Notes: generated by a model from the sequence alone, not told the origin. Positions 22,901-34,540 are shown, counted from the first letter of the stretch. The stretch: 64,000 nt of DNA from Penicillium oxalicum (GCF_001723175.1 NC_064651.1:806001-870000), one strand, 5' to 3'. A program made the numbers and translations.

Positions 22901-23183
22901 TTTGGGGGGTGTTCTTTTGCATTTGTCATCTTTGGCGTTTTCCGGGTGACCACGGTGATGCATGCAATTTTATTTCATCTTCAGATGCATATTTGATTTG
23001 TATCATACTCTTCAATACCTTTCTACATGCACACACAATGAAAATGCTATATTTTTCATGTGGAGTAGATCACTTCACAAGTGATCAAGGATCTGGCTTC
23101 AATAACAGATTGTCTTTGATTTGTCACTGCTGTATGTTCAGGGACGGATGAAGCCCCGGCCAAGGTTGTATTCTTCTGTTCTC

Positions 23184-24326
23184 TCATTGCAAAGGCACAG
23201 TGTTGATGGACTTGCTGACTTCCTCCATCACCTTGAGCCACGTCTTCGACCAGACGGTGAACTTGTCTCCGGGCGTCGCCTCGCTGTCAGCACCTCCGTC
23301 TGCATTCCAGGAAGCGGCGACCGAGTTCACAGCCTGACTGGCTTGTTTTTGAATATTCTTCAAATGTTCGGCCGCCTTGTTCCAGTTGCTTTCGTACAGC
23401 GCACCAACGACTTCGTCGACTTGTTCGGGCACGTTTTGCAGGTTGATCATCAAGGACTCGAGTCTCGCCACACCCCCGGTTGACGACAAGGGCAAATCAC
23501 CAGCATTTTTCAACCGATAAGTGATGACGGCAGGATAGACTTGAGCAACTGGTTTCAGAAACCGCAGTGTCGATTTTTTCTGTTCCTGCAATGCCGCATT
23601 TTCCTGCTCGTCATCCGAATCCTCGTCCGAATCATGTCCATCCTTCTCATCACCCATCAGGTCGTCGAAAAAGTCATCATCCCCCTCGGGATCCCACTCC
23701 TCCAGCTCCTCCACCGCATCTTTGACCAGATCACGCCACTGCTCGACACGTCGCATGACGAAGCCCACCACACCCTTGTTCGCAACTTCAGCGACAGCGT
23801 CACACGCATCCCACACTCGGCCCACCGCGACGGTAATGGCATCCTTGGAGACCTTGGAGATGTCCTCTTCTTTCTTCTTAGGGTCATCTTTCTTCGCGGT
23901 ATCCTTCTGTTGCGCAATCCCCTTCACGTCCTTGACTAGGGTGGAGAACTCCGCCAGTGTCGTTTTCACCAGAACCAGCACCTCCGAGTGAAACGCCTTG
24001 GTATATTCTGCGGGTGTGACGAGGAGCGCGGCGGTGACGAGGGACGGAAGAATGCTCTCATTGCATGCGCGCAACACGGTGATCACGGCGGAATGGGTGA
24101 AGGGCGAGTTGATCGCCAGCAGTGAGAGCTTGGTCACCTGCGCTTTGAGGCCTGCCGCTGCATTTGCGAGGAGAGGCAGGGCGCTGGTCGTAGAGTTTTC
24201 CTGGGCGTCTGCATTTTTGGCAGGTGTTTGGGATGTTGCGCTGGATGCGGGAGAGGTGAGTGTAACTTGGAATTGGTCCAGGAGGTTGAGGGTGGTTGAT
24301 ATGATGCCGGGGAATTGCTGCGCCAT
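23184..24326 (-). CDS. Grap2/cyclin-D-interacting (GCIP) family protein
   Basis: A single-exon frame of 380 residues starting MAQQFPGIISTTLNLLDQF. It is mainly helical: an N-terminal helical bundle, a charged Lys/Asp linker (KKDDPKKKEED), a second helical region (WDACDAVAEVANKGVVGFVMRRVEQWRDLVKDAVEELEEW), then a very acidic segment (DPEGDDDFFDDLMGDE and DSDEDSDDEQE) and a C-terminal helical domain ending in SKSINTVPLQ. This order and the EEWDPEGDDDFFDDLMG block fit the GCIP/CCNDBP1 family, whose animal members bind cyclin D1; the fungal function is not established. It is convergent with the LRR gene, with only 283 bp between the stops, so the 3' UTRs probably overlap. Confidence 0.85.
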   Translation of the reverse strand: MAQQFPGIISTTLNLLDQFQVTLTSPASSATSQTPAKNADAQENSTTSALPLLANAAAGLKAQVTKLSLLAINSPFTHSAVITVLRACNESILPSLVTAALLVTPAEYTKAFHSEVLVLVKTTLAEFSTLVKDVKGIAQQKDTAKKDDPKKKEEDISKVSKDAITVAVGRVWDACDAVAEVANKGVVGFVMRRVEQWRDLVKDAVEELEEWDPEGDDDFFDDLMGDEKDGHDSDEDSDDEQENAALQEQKKSTLRFLKPVAQVYPAVITYRLKNAGDLPLSSTGGVARLESLMINLQNVPEQVDEVVGALYESNWNKAAEHLKNIQKQASQAVNSVAASWNADGGADSEATPGDKFTVWSKTWLKVMEEVSKSINTVPLQ

Positions 24327-26408
24327 TTTTTTTGAGGGGGAGAGAAAAGCCGTGTATGAGTGCTTGGCCTAGTATATGCAGTTTCTTTGCTAGGGGCCAG
24401 TGTTGGGTTGTGTTTTTCCTGGTCGCGAGAGAGTTTTAATTTCGGTCGTTTTTTTTTCCCCTGCCCCTCGACGTGAAGAAGGATTTTGTAGATAAAAAAG
24501 ATTGTCCGCGGGGCTCGGGTTGAGTAGGGTGGGGCTCGTCTGAATATAAGGTGCCCGGCTGGCTTTCTCGGGTACTTACTCACCACGGTATTTTGTATGG
24601 TGAGTGAGGTACTACTTGTACTCGGTAGTCAGGCAAGCAACAGTGTACTCTCGAATCCTCGATCTTCCTTTGTATACATTTTGCCAAAATGGCCTTGTGG
24701 TGATTATCGACTGGAGTTTTCAATGTCATCAATTTGCCATCAACAAATTCTACGCTGCTAAAGGATCTTCCCTCCAGCAGGCGGCCTGACTTCCCCCTCA
24801 GGCACAAATCTGGAAATTAAATATCAAACGCCATACAATTCAGGCACCACCTAAACCCATCATCCCCAGTCTCAGAAAGTCTACTAGTTCAACGCCGCGT
24901 CCTCTCTCCAAGACATCCATTTGATATGAGAGAGTGGGTACCATCATGTCCAGATCAACTTTCCCATCCTCGCAATGCAAATTTCAAATGGTCACATCCC
25001 ATATGTTCCGGCAACACATGTATTTCCACGCAATCGCCCAATGAGTATTAAGATGGATCAGAATTCATCCTCGCGCACTTCATCGCTGTTTTGATCTCCT
25101 TCTTGGCCCTAACCATCCAAAAATAAAAGCAAGCCCTGCCGGGAATTTTCAGAACGAAACCTTAGCTCTTATGTCCTCGTGGTTTGCCAATAGTTTCAGC
25201 AGTGGGCAAGCCCTTTAAATATTCAGAGTCAGATCATCTTGCGACGATCACACTAGGCTGTCATCATTTGTATTAGTCGACTTCCAATCTACCGACTACT
25301 CCATCATTTCAAATTGTCAGTCAAGGCTCAAGAAACTTGTTAAGTAATATCATAAAGACAAATAGTCTGATTTAAAGCACTTGACACAAAGGACTGGGAC
25401 TAGGCCCTTTTCCAGCTCGACCCGGACGGGATTCTGGAATATAACCTGGCCGAAACCTAAACTGATAGCCAGGTGAGAAAATATATGGATCGGCGCTCAT
25501 CAGAGGGATTCTTGATAGCAACGAGGTCGAGACATACCAAACCTCACTTAGACCGGAGGTATTGATTCGGTGTAGAAATGGGTTCCACTTCTCAGCGAAA
25601 CCTTAGCAAGAAAAGGACTACTCCCGCCACTTGTCATGGTACATGATGAGAAAAGACTTTCGGCTTCATTTTCTAGCATATCATACAGATACTTGCCTCA
25701 TCTCACTTGACTTTTATTTGATTTCATGGTGAGTACTAGAATTACATCAACGAATGTATAGCCTTATTCTTTACAATAATTTAGAAAGATGACTTGAGTT
25801 CAAGTAGGCTTTTTCTCAATAGGATATAGAAGTGAGGCATAATTAAGGTCAAAGTAAGGTAGAAATAAGGTAGAAATATGATAGAAGTGAGACCAGAGTG
25901 AGGTTATACGCCCAAACTCCGTAAAAGTAAGCCTACGAGTTGGGTATCATTCTAGAGGTCTCTCACGAGGGAGATGCGATCCCCAAGGTCGACATGGTCT
26001 AAAAACGACTTTTTTCATCTATACTGGGCTTCTAGGGCTTGATAGGCGACTTTTCGACTTGAAATACAGGTATCTACTGGTTCGGGGTGACATTTATTGT
26101 CTTGAACGCTCTGACACCAGGTTAAAAGTGTTCCTGAGAAAATTTGCTCTTCAAGGAATACCCATTTATCTATCAGACGATCCGGATGCCTGTCACCTCC
26201 AGGGTATAAATATCATCATATCCTATCTTTCCATCTTTCCTCCTTCTCCTTCTACATCATCACCCACCGGATGAAAGTCAGTTGTCTGGTGGGACCCGGC
26301 CTGACAAGGCCGGAAAAAAAGGTGAGGAACTGAAGTGGAACTACTCTCTATGGTATGAAATGAATGCTAACAGATTTCTCGGGGCTATGCCTCCAGGACC
26401 AAGCCCTA
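24327..26408. other. Gene-poor AT-rich region
   Basis: The first 300 bp is the promoter of the GCIP-type gene. From about 24.6 kb no gene is seen. At 25830-25910 a short degenerate tandem array of AAGGTAGAAAT-type units occurs. Confidence 0.5.
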
Positions 26409-27000
26409 ATGTCACCAGCGGACGCGGCCAGCGGTGCAGGGGACGGCAGGAGGCCGGATCGGGCAAAAGGGCCCACAAAGGTACTGTAGTAGAACTCTCC
26501 ATTCCCATGATCTGACGTATACTGTCTCCACGACCGAGCCGAATTCAACCATTGAGCAGCAGACACTGATGAAAATTGCAAGCAAAAGCCGAAGCCAAAG
26601 AAGAAGCGCTTCCATAAGTGCTTCCTCTACGGGGTGCGAGGGCACCTGATGGTGAACTGCCCAGTAAAGGCGTTCACCACCGCGGTGGCGGCGCAGGTCT
26701 CGCTTGTAAGTAAATTGATATGAAATGGTGACTTGATGCGTGCTGACTTGAAGCAAGGGCCTGCACCTTCATGATGCCGTATGTTATACCCGTCCTGCGT
26801 GTTATTTGGAATCTGAGCTCTGCTGAACCCTGGGATAGCTCGGGCTTCATGAGAACCGCCCCACCCCGCGAGCTACGGCCCGCCGAGCCACCGCCGCCGC
26901 CCCTGCCGCGGCGCGCCCACAGGCTTCAAGGCCTCAGGGCGCGGCTAACCCTGCCAGGCAGGGTTACCAAGAGGCGTCCCTGTCGAGCCGCATGTAAGTC
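26409..27000 (+). pseudogene. Degenerate CCHC zinc-knuckle protein locus, copy B
   Basis: First exon 26409..26480 reads MSPADAASGAGDGRRPDRAK and ends at a GTACTG donor. The next exon reads KPKPKKKRFHKCFLYGVRGH and then LMVNCPVKAFTTAVAAQVSL, followed by a GTAAGT donor at about 26707. The finger is C-x2-Y-x4-H-x4-C: the second zinc Cys is replaced by Tyr. A 21-nt exon-like stretch (GLHLHDA) and an Ala/Arg/Pro-rich part follow. Exon order and spacing match copy A at 9588..10225, and first-intron sequence is also similar (shared TGATCTGA and TGTCTCC), so the two loci are paralogous repeats rather than chance motifs. The frame after the finger contains stops, so I call it a relic. Confidence 0.5.
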
Positions 27001-27643
27001 AGGAGTCCTCTGCACCACTTGCCCCGATGAATCCATGTTATCTTCTTGCATGTTTCCCCCAAATATGAACGCTTGAGCGCACCCGTGTGTTCAAGATCTA
27101 TGGGCATCTGGCAAGCTTCAGAATTTGGGGCTGGTCGTGACCTCGCTTCCGAGTCCAGGTTTCGTGATTGTTATTTTTGAGGAACTGGCGTCTCTTCCCT
27201 GCCTCTCGTACTTCGCGGTTCACTCTCTCTGTGAAACTGAATACTTCTACAAATTCGACTCTTGAGCGACGGGATTGAAGTGATTACTAACGAAATGATA
27301 TTTACTAGTACGCGGCCCGATGAACAGAAGAAGTAGAACCAGACGGGAGTCTTCATGTTCTACCAGTTCTTTTTCTTTCAACTACTTGCCCTTTATCTTA
27401 TTTCTCTCCTTTTTTTTCTCATTTTTCTTCTTTTTCTTCTTTTAATGTACAGATGTCACAGCGGGGATGAGGCGGGTCTGTCCGCCGTAGAACAGTAAGT
27501 GGAAATGTTTATAGCCTAAAATATAAGGCAAACAAAAAAGTTCACCGTCACGCGTCGTCAAACGGAACAAACATTTAGCATAGCCATATTCAAGAGCTTG
27601 AAAACGTTCGTAGCTCATCGAGCCCCATCACCTTACACAAAAG
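27001..27643. other. Promoter region of the Arp6 gene
   Basis: Contains a long pyrimidine tract (about 27400-27440, TTTTTTTTCTC and TTCTTC words), common in fungal promoters. No gene. Confidence 0.5.
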
Positions 27644-29276
27644 ATGGGCACATCAAAGTCTCGAGCCTCTGCAAAGGCTGCCAAAGCCCCTCCAGATGTT
27701 CCTGCACGTCTCATTCCCCCAAAGACCTTTGTTCTCGACAATGGCGCATATACAATGAAAGCGGGCTGGGCCTGCGATCCCTCCGTCTCCTCCGAGGAAG
27801 CGCTATCCCACTGCGTCACGATACCGAATGCGATTGTCAAGACACGCGACAACCGAGTATTTACTGGGGCTCAGCTGAACACCCATGTCACGGACTGGAA
27901 TGAAGCGGTGTTTCGGCGCCCGGTGGAGAAGGGATACGTCGTGAATTGGGAAGCGGAGAGGGAGATCTGGGAACAGACGTTCTTCGAGGAGAAGGCGACA
28001 CCTCGAAACAAGCAGCTTCGGATCACCAAACCGGAAGAAACCACTCTGATTCTGACGGAGGCTCCAAATAATTTACCAGTGCTGCAGCGCAATACGGACG
28101 AGATGGTGATGGAGGAGTGGGGCTTTGGTGGTTATGCGAGATGTTTGGGTCAGTGATTCAGAGAATGAGGACGGAGGTCTTTTTCCGCTGGCAGAATGAA
28201 GATGCTGATACTTTGGTTTTTGGTTTGGTCATTATAGGCCCGACCCTGAACGCCTGGAACGATGTCAATGCGCTATTCGGTGATCCCCTCGCCAAGAACG
28301 ATGCCGAGGTGTTGCCCAAAGACTGTCTCCTGGTGGTGGATTCCGGATACTCGCATACGACAGTCACTCCAGTCTACAAGGGCCAGCCTTTACAACGAGC
28401 CATCCGTCGACTCGATGTCGGTGGCAAACTTCTCACCAATTACTTGAAAGAAATTGTCTCAATGCGACAATACAATATGGTGGACGAGACATACATCATG
28501 AACGAGGTCAAGGAAGCCGTCTGCTTTGTCAGCAACGATTTCAACAGCGACATGGAACGGACGTGGAAGGCAAACAGACGGCGCGAAGATATGCAAAGTG
28601 TGGTTGTCGATTACGTTCTACCTGATCCCAATGCCAACAAGAAGGGCTTCATGCGGCCTCATGATCCGCTATTACACGCCAAGAAAAAGAAGGGTGCCCT
28701 CTCAGGTCTCAGTGCAGATATCTTGTCAGAAGATGTCCTTGTCCTCGGCAATGAGCGATTCACTGTTCCCGAGCTGCTATTCACCCCCAGTGATATCGGT
28801 ATGCAGCAAGCTGGAATTCCCGACATGGTTCTTCAAAGCATTTCTGTTTTGCCTCCTGGCTTGCACGCCGCTTTTCTGGCAAATGTCCTCGTAGTTGGGG
28901 GTAACTCTTGCATTCCTGGATTCATGGAGAGATTGTCAGTTCAATTCACGATGCTCGACGAGAATTGGGGGCAGAGCTAATATATCTTTCACAGTGAAAA
29001 CGATCTTCGAGCAATTGCTTCTTCTGAATGTGTCGTCAGAGTACGACAGGCCGAGGAGTAAGCCGTCCCCCTCATCCCATCATCAATATCGTCGTGGGCT
29101 TCGAGTCTGCAATGTCACTGACTTTATCGGTTTCTAGTCCATTCCGCTCGGCTTGGCTTGGTGGCTCTCGATTTGCAAGTAACCGTGAGGAACTGGGGAA
29201 GCTGGTGATCACCCGACAGGAATACCAAGAATATGGCTCTGGTTGGGCGACCCGGCGATTCGCTGGGCTGGTGTAA
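27644..29276 (+). CDS. ARP6: Actin-related protein 6 (SWR1 chromatin-remodelling complex)
   Basis: Four exons: 27644..28148, 28238..28934, 28995..29057 and 29138..29276, all phases consistent, giving 467 residues. The introns are 89, 60 and 80 bp; the first two have GTCAGT donors. Actin-fold signatures: FVLDNGAYTMKAGW (phosphate loop 1, about residues 30-43), the GPTLNAWNDV junction restored by splicing, LLVVDSGYSHTTVTPVYKG (phosphate loop 2), VLVVGGNSCIPGFMERF, and the C-terminal DPFRSAWLGGSRFAS. Length and C-terminus (FVTREEY-like ITRQEYQEYG) fit Arp6 rather than conventional actin. In yeast Arp6 is a nuclear subunit of SWR1, which deposits H2A.Z. A basic N-terminal tail (about 25 residues) precedes the fold. 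Confidence 0.93.
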
Positions 29277-30774
29277 TGACCGGCCGAAGTTTGTGGGAAA
29301 AAGCCATTCTTCAACGACATTATCATTTGGGGAGTTCTCGGGGCCGATGAGGATTGGCGGATTTCTTGTTTCTTTGCATTACGATACCCTTGAATAGTTT
29401 GAAACTGAATATTTCTCTTTACATTCGATCACTATCACCTGTCTTGTTGATCTATCATTTGGTTTTCGGAGTTCGGGACAGCACCTTGGTCCAGCCTACC
29501 ACAGTAACTCTTCAAAAAAGCAGGAATACATACCATTTCTTGTCATCTGAAATATAGAGCATGCCATGATACTTGACTCGTTCACTCTTGAAGCAGGGAC
29601 CATCAAACCTCGCCACTGTAGATGTATGGACTCGGATACGAGTATACTGACCCCTCGTTTGTTAGAGAAGCAAGTTCACATGATATCCCTGACTGAATCT
29701 GGGAAGGTTGCCCTGGGCCAGGAGATTCTCGAGGCTTGGTATCAGAAGGCAGTGTCGGGCTACTCTACCTCTTGTTCCTTGCCAATACTGTGGAGATAGC
29801 TTTATGGTGTCATCTTTTCTTGCCTCTTAATACTATCATTCTCATCTTCTCCATTGCTCTCTTTCCCTTGCCCTCTTCATTTCTTTCCCTCGGTTCTGAA
29901 TATCCTCTCGTCCACTGACATCTAGCAAGTATGAAATAACCATGTCCGCTAGCTGCCATAGTTCTGCTACCTTCTGCCTTCTTGTAGTCTAAGGTTAGAG
30001 GCTGAGAGTGCACAGCTTTTGTTGTTTGTTGTGTACAAATTGACTACCTCGCTTGCAAAAACAAGGCTGGAGGCATTTGCAAGCCAAAACAAACTCCAGA
30101 AACGTGACTCCAGTACGGGATGATCCTCAGTTCGGTGTACACCAGTCGACGCCTATCATATGAAAGTTACTCATGGAGTTGCTCCATCAGAATCCTGGGC
30201 TCAAGATGACACAGAGACTCAATATCTTGTCAAAAAAATTCAGATGGTCCAATAAGACCTGGCTATGTAGAGTTATTTGTATACAAATGGACTGCCTCAG
30301 GTTTGCTGGGAAGCACTGCTCTGCCAGTGGAATACTTACAACATCCACAATATGGGCTTTTCTGCTGGCAGTTGTTGGCGGTCTACAGAAGCAAAAGGCG
30401 GTAGCTGGAAAATACCCGCAGACTTGACTTCTGAATTGTAACGTTCTGACATTACCCTGGAAATAATACAATACCCAGCGATCGGTGTTCCGAAGGCGGG
30501 CAGCATCAGCAGCCTCTGATTCTGCCGGGTATCCAGGCCTCATCCTGTGGATCGTGAGGCTATACTATACCAGATGTTTGTAGTCCACGATGATCAAAGC
30601 TACATACTTTACTATAGTATGATTAAGTCAGAATAGGGTCTATAATAAGCTATAGTGATTATTTACAATCACAGACATTTTTGTTTTTAAAAACAAATTC
30701 ACAAAGTAAGAGGAGACTTGTAAGGTGACTTGTGAATGGCTTCACAAGATCAAGCGCTCCGGTGCAAAAAGTGA
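29277..30774. other. Intergenic, no gene seen
   Basis: Short frames on both strands and AT-rich patches, with several overlapping ACTATAGT-type palindromes near 30560-30650. No gene recognised. Confidence 0.5.
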
Positions 30775-30868
30775 TGCTCACTGTCGGATTCGAACCGACG
30801 ATCTTCTGTTAACCGTATTATTGTAATTACAATACGAGACAGACGCCTTACCCCTTGGCCAAGCGAGC
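30775..30868 (-). tRNA. tRNA-Thr(CGU) with a 22-nt intron
   Basis: The 5' acceptor strand GCTCGCT pairs with the 3' strand AGTGAGC (one G-U pair), with discriminator A. The D arm reads GGCCAAGGGGTAAGGC; the anticodon stem TCTGT pairs with ACAGA; the T arm is GTCGG TTCGAAT CCGAC. The loop is CT-CGT-A then A, so the anticodon is CGU, reading ACG (Thr). A 22-nt insertion directly after position 37 is the canonical intron site, and its 3' part AATACG pairs with CGTATT, covering the anticodon as in normal pre-tRNAs. The body closely resembles the yeast tRNA-Thr(CGU) pattern TGGCCAAGTGGTAAGGC. Confidence 0.93.
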
Positions 30869-32608
30869 TTGCTTGTTGTATTATTGTGAACTTGTAAAAC
30901 TGATATCCATCGTTTTTTCGCGAGTTTCCCGCTTGAAGCAGCGCTCCCGCGACGATATTCACTAAACTACTGCGCTTATGCTTATGTTTGACTCTTTTTG
31001 GTATAATATTCAAGGATCCTTTAATTTGGACTGTAATATTTGTGTTTGATGGCTTCATAAGTGTCCATCTCTCAGAAAATCTGCTCTTGTAGGGCTTCCT
31101 CTAGACCATCGTTGAGTAGGATTCAATTTATATCACCTGCCCTTCCCGCGTTTCCCACGTGGGTCTGATCTCACGTGGAAGATAAGACGTCTTGGCGGTT
31201 CGCGCCAGCTGAGGTAGACGTTGTGATCTCTTTCCAGTGGTGGAACAGGAGCCCATGCTTGAAGATAGATTTTAAAATCAAGCTACATAAAGCTACTGCC
31301 TCCAGTATCTGATCATTATAATACTTCTGCCTGTCCCAACTCAAGATTGTTGAGGACCTATGGATAGTCCTTGTTCCCGCTGTTGCCCACCCGTGGACCC
31401 TGCATTCAGCGAAATGTATATTTCCGGGAACCTCACGGAGTCCCAGTCACCCGGTCACATCCACACTGGCCCGCAACTTGACCAAGTGTAATCGAACCCA
31501 TCAACGCAATAGGTGAAGCCACTTATTACCTACCAGGATACACCAGGAAGATTAATCAAGCATGTACTTTAAAACCAATCATATCATGTTCCATAGGAGC
31601 ATCAGAGCCCAGCGTCACAGAACCGAAGACTCAATATCCAAACAACGTCGTCCCACAAGATCCATTTCCACCGAGACACTGAATCCGCGGCTACACAGAA
31701 CCATCACACCAGTACGGACACGAGTGCTCCATCCAATGGCCATATTGACATCACGAAACTTGACTATCTGACAGAACATACTCTAGAAGTGCACAAGCAA
31801 TTTGCAATGAAATCGCGCCATGGGTACCTCCTTGATTAGGAGGTAGCGGTTAGAGATTGCCCGTCTCTACATCCACCCACGTGCACGAGCTGTCTTCTAC
31901 ATACGGTTCCACCACCCAGTACAGCGCACGTGCTCTCGAGATCTCAACCCAATTGACAGCAACAGCTTCCACTTTCTCCTTCCCATCCATCTGTTCTCCA
32001 TGCATTCCAGGAACCGACCTGCCCCCCAATCAGTATGGTGGTGAGACGTCCTACTCCTGCATCGAATGCACCAACGTAGCTGAACATCTCACGATCCGCA
32101 AGTTGGTGTCATGTTTGAAACACTTGATTCAGCAATCGTGACTCCCAGTCTCATCCCACGCCTCGAGCCGTGAGCCGCCATTCTGAGCACTCGACTTTGT
32201 TTACGATTGGCTTGCATGCAAGGCCACATCTGATATTCAACCCGTCACACGACCTGATATAGTCAAACTTTGAATACGGCTGCCAGAACACTGTCATAAC
32301 AAATAGTTGACGCTCACAACAAGAACAAAAGCTTAATGCTCACAAATACCCCGACTGCCTCGTCCTATGTACGCAGCCTTCATGTAGTAAGATCCTCCAC
32401 ACTTCCACCTATGGGACATCATTGAATATTTGTACGTCCCATCCGACCAAAAACTCTTAACTCCCATGGTATCTTGATATCTCAACGCGCAGCCAAAAAA
32501 AACAACAAAAACAAAAACCCTCAACAAAATGACCAAGACGCCGACGCTCATCAAAATCCGACAGAGGCAATCGGTTCCAAACTCGAACATATGAAAACAG
32601 GCAAAGAC
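30869..32608. other. Intergenic, no gene seen
   Basis: It contains two CACGTG palindromes (31157 and 31172 region) and a small perfect hairpin at 31825..31845 (8-bp stem TACCTCCT, 5-nt loop). Open frames are short and have no motif. Confidence 0.5.
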
Positions 32609-34540
32609 TCACTGCGAAGCCCGTAAAGCACCCAGCGCGCCTTCCGTGGCTCGGAAAATGGCGTCGGCATGCAGGCCTCTCGCAGTTTTCCCACGGATGG
32701 AGACGGCCCCCTCCTCCCGCAACAACGCATGAAACAGTTTTCTCGTTTCTCGATCAATCCTCTTGTTTAGATCAGCTGTTGTATTGGGCGTGGATACGGT
32801 GATTGCTGATTCGAGTTGCGGTTCCCCAGTCCATTCGTCTATAACCAGTGCGTTCGAGAGAAGCACACGTGGCCCCTGGCTATCCGTGACAGCTTGTTTG
32901 ATCACCATGGTGCTGCGCTCCAGATGCGGGACAAGGGTTCGAAGCTCTGCAGCTGTGATGACACCCTCTTTATCCCCAGGGGGATTTCTATTTGCCTGCT
33001 CGATCGAACCGGCCCCATGACTGGCGTCAATTCGAGCCCATAGTCGTGCACGAGTCACCGAAGCCTCCCAATAGCGGTTAATACCCCAGCACAGAGTGGC
33101 AACGTCTAGAGCTAGCAATGGGTTCTCAAGGCGGGTATCAATCCACTGCCGGAGTGCCGTAGGGACCTTTCGCTTTCTGCTGTCTCCGCCCGTTGGGACC
33201 GAAACAGATGTGATATTCTGTGTCTCTGGATTCGTCTCGTACACCACAGACACATTATAGAGCGAAGACGGAAAGGGGGATGGCGCGGTAAAATTCAAAG
33301 TGTGTGTCTCGAGCAGCGAGACTGCTTTTGAAGCTGTGCGACTGGTGGTGGCTCGAAGTGTCAAGGGAGCGAAGAAAGTAAGATACCCTGCAGATTTTGA
33401 GATCTCTTTCAAAGCAAAAGGGTTTGTCGGCATTGGTATCTCCGAAGGCGCCGGCCGAGGCAATTTGGCACCGAATGGAAGAAGAGTGCGAAGAAGCGCT
33501 GAAACCGGGATAGGATCCCTTTGGGGGATCGGCTGATTGATGTGTGTGGATTCTTCCTTGAGAAGGTTCAACAATTTGCGAACCTCGTCCGATTCTGTCG
33601 ACAAGGTCAGGCCCGAATCGACTTTCTCAGTCCACTTGCTCATATCGGCCACCTCGGCCTTCAGTCGACGTAACTCGGCCTCCAGACCTTTTCGAGTCTT
33701 TCGTTTCCCAACGACGGCTGCGGTCGCACTAGTACGCGTCAACGTCGCGCTGTCCTCAGAGGCCTCCTCTTGTGATGATTGAGACCTGAGCGCTTTCGTA
33801 GAGCCGCCATGAAGGAAATCTGTCGCTGCCCGTTTTTTGCGTCTCTCTTGCCTCGAGCTTGGACTGCTGCTCAAAAGACCCTTCGATCGGGCAGGAGCCT
33901 TCTCCAAGCCCAATTGAGCTGGAGTCGGGGGCAAATCGGGCTCAAGAGAATCGTCCTCATGGGTAGTACCAGCACTCCCATCGTCAAAGCCCAAATCTGC
34001 TCCCGCAACTTCCTCCTGTATTGCGGCATCTAGGTCCAGTGCAAGCTGTTCCTCGGGCGTATTTGAGAGATCATGTGTTGGTCGGATCGGCTTGCGAACA
34101 GGAGACCCAAAAACAAAGTCCGCAGCTGAGATTTTCCTAGACAGTCGACGCGGAGGTTTGGAAAAGGCTTGGATATTGCTGGCGCGTCGGCTCGGAGATA
34201 AAACCATAGGAGACCCCGAGGCTCGCGGCGCTTTCAGTGGACTCGAGGGATTCAGCGATGGTCGGAATGCCTTGCGGCCGCGGATGCCAAGGCTTCTGGG
34301 ATCATCTTGAGAGATCTGTTTTTCCGGACTCGGCCGAATGGGGGACTGTTTGCTTGGTGACCTGCTAATTGCGCGCTCGAGGATTTCGGGGTGTGATTTG
34401 GCCAGACTCGCTCTCGTAGGCGACTGAAAAGATGTACGACCTGGGGAGCGTGACTCCCTCCTGGGTATGAGTGTTTGGCTTGCGCCAATGGGTAGCTCTA
34501 ATACTTCACCCGTTCTTCGTCGTTTCGGGGGCGAGTCCAT
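32609..34540 (-). CDS. Coiled-coil nuclear protein with possible RWD-like C-terminal domain, unknown
   Basis: A single-exon frame of 643 residues starting MDSPPKRRRTGEVLELPIG (ATG at 34540). The open frame continues 119 codons upstream without good reason to use it, and that part overlaps the promoter of the divergent neighbour. Residues 1-330 are Ser/Pro/Arg-rich with many SP and TP sites and a basic patch at the very N-terminus (KRRR), so nuclear localisation and phosphorylation are likely. An acidic motif (EPDLPPTPAQLGLEK) and a coiled coil (KGLEAELRRLKAEVADMSKWTEKV) precede an alpha/beta region (LYNVSVVYETNPETQNITSV, then LDVATLCWGINRYWEASVTR). A coiled coil followed by an RWD-like fold occurs in kinetochore proteins such as Mcm21 and Ctf19, but I cannot name an orthologue. 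Single-copy and well preserved. Confidence 0.75.
   Translation of the reverse strand: MDSPPKRRRTGEVLELPIGASQTLIPRRESRSPGRTSFQSPTRASLAKSHPEILERAISRSPSKQSPIRPSPEKQISQDDPRSLGIRGRKAFRPSLNPSSPLKAPRASGSPMVLSPSRRASNIQAFSKPPRRLSRKISAADFVFGSPVRKPIRPTHDLSNTPEEQLALDLDAAIQEEVAGADLGFDDGSAGTTHEDDSLEPDLPPTPAQLGLEKAPARSKGLLSSSPSSRQERRKKRAATDFLHGGSTKALRSQSSQEEASEDSATLTRTSATAAVVGKRKTRKGLEAELRRLKAEVADMSKWTEKVDSGLTLSTESDEVRKLLNLLKEESTHINQPIPQRDPIPVSALLRTLLPFGAKLPRPAPSEIPMPTNPFALKEISKSAGYLTFFAPLTLRATTSRTASKAVSLLETHTLNFTAPSPFPSSLYNVSVVYETNPETQNITSVSVPTGGDSRKRKVPTALRQWIDTRLENPLLALDVATLCWGINRYWEASVTRARLWARIDASHGAGSIEQANRNPPGDKEGVITAAELRTLVPHLERSTMVIKQAVTDSQGPRVLLSNALVIDEWTGEPQLESAITVSTPNTTADLNKRIDRETRKLFHALLREEGAVSIRGKTARGLHADAIFRATEGALGALRASQ

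Noticed and set aside
31440..31520. Second tRNA on the minus strand (GGGTTCGATTAC resembles a B box)
   Set aside because: No acceptor-stem pairing or D arm at the required spacing.
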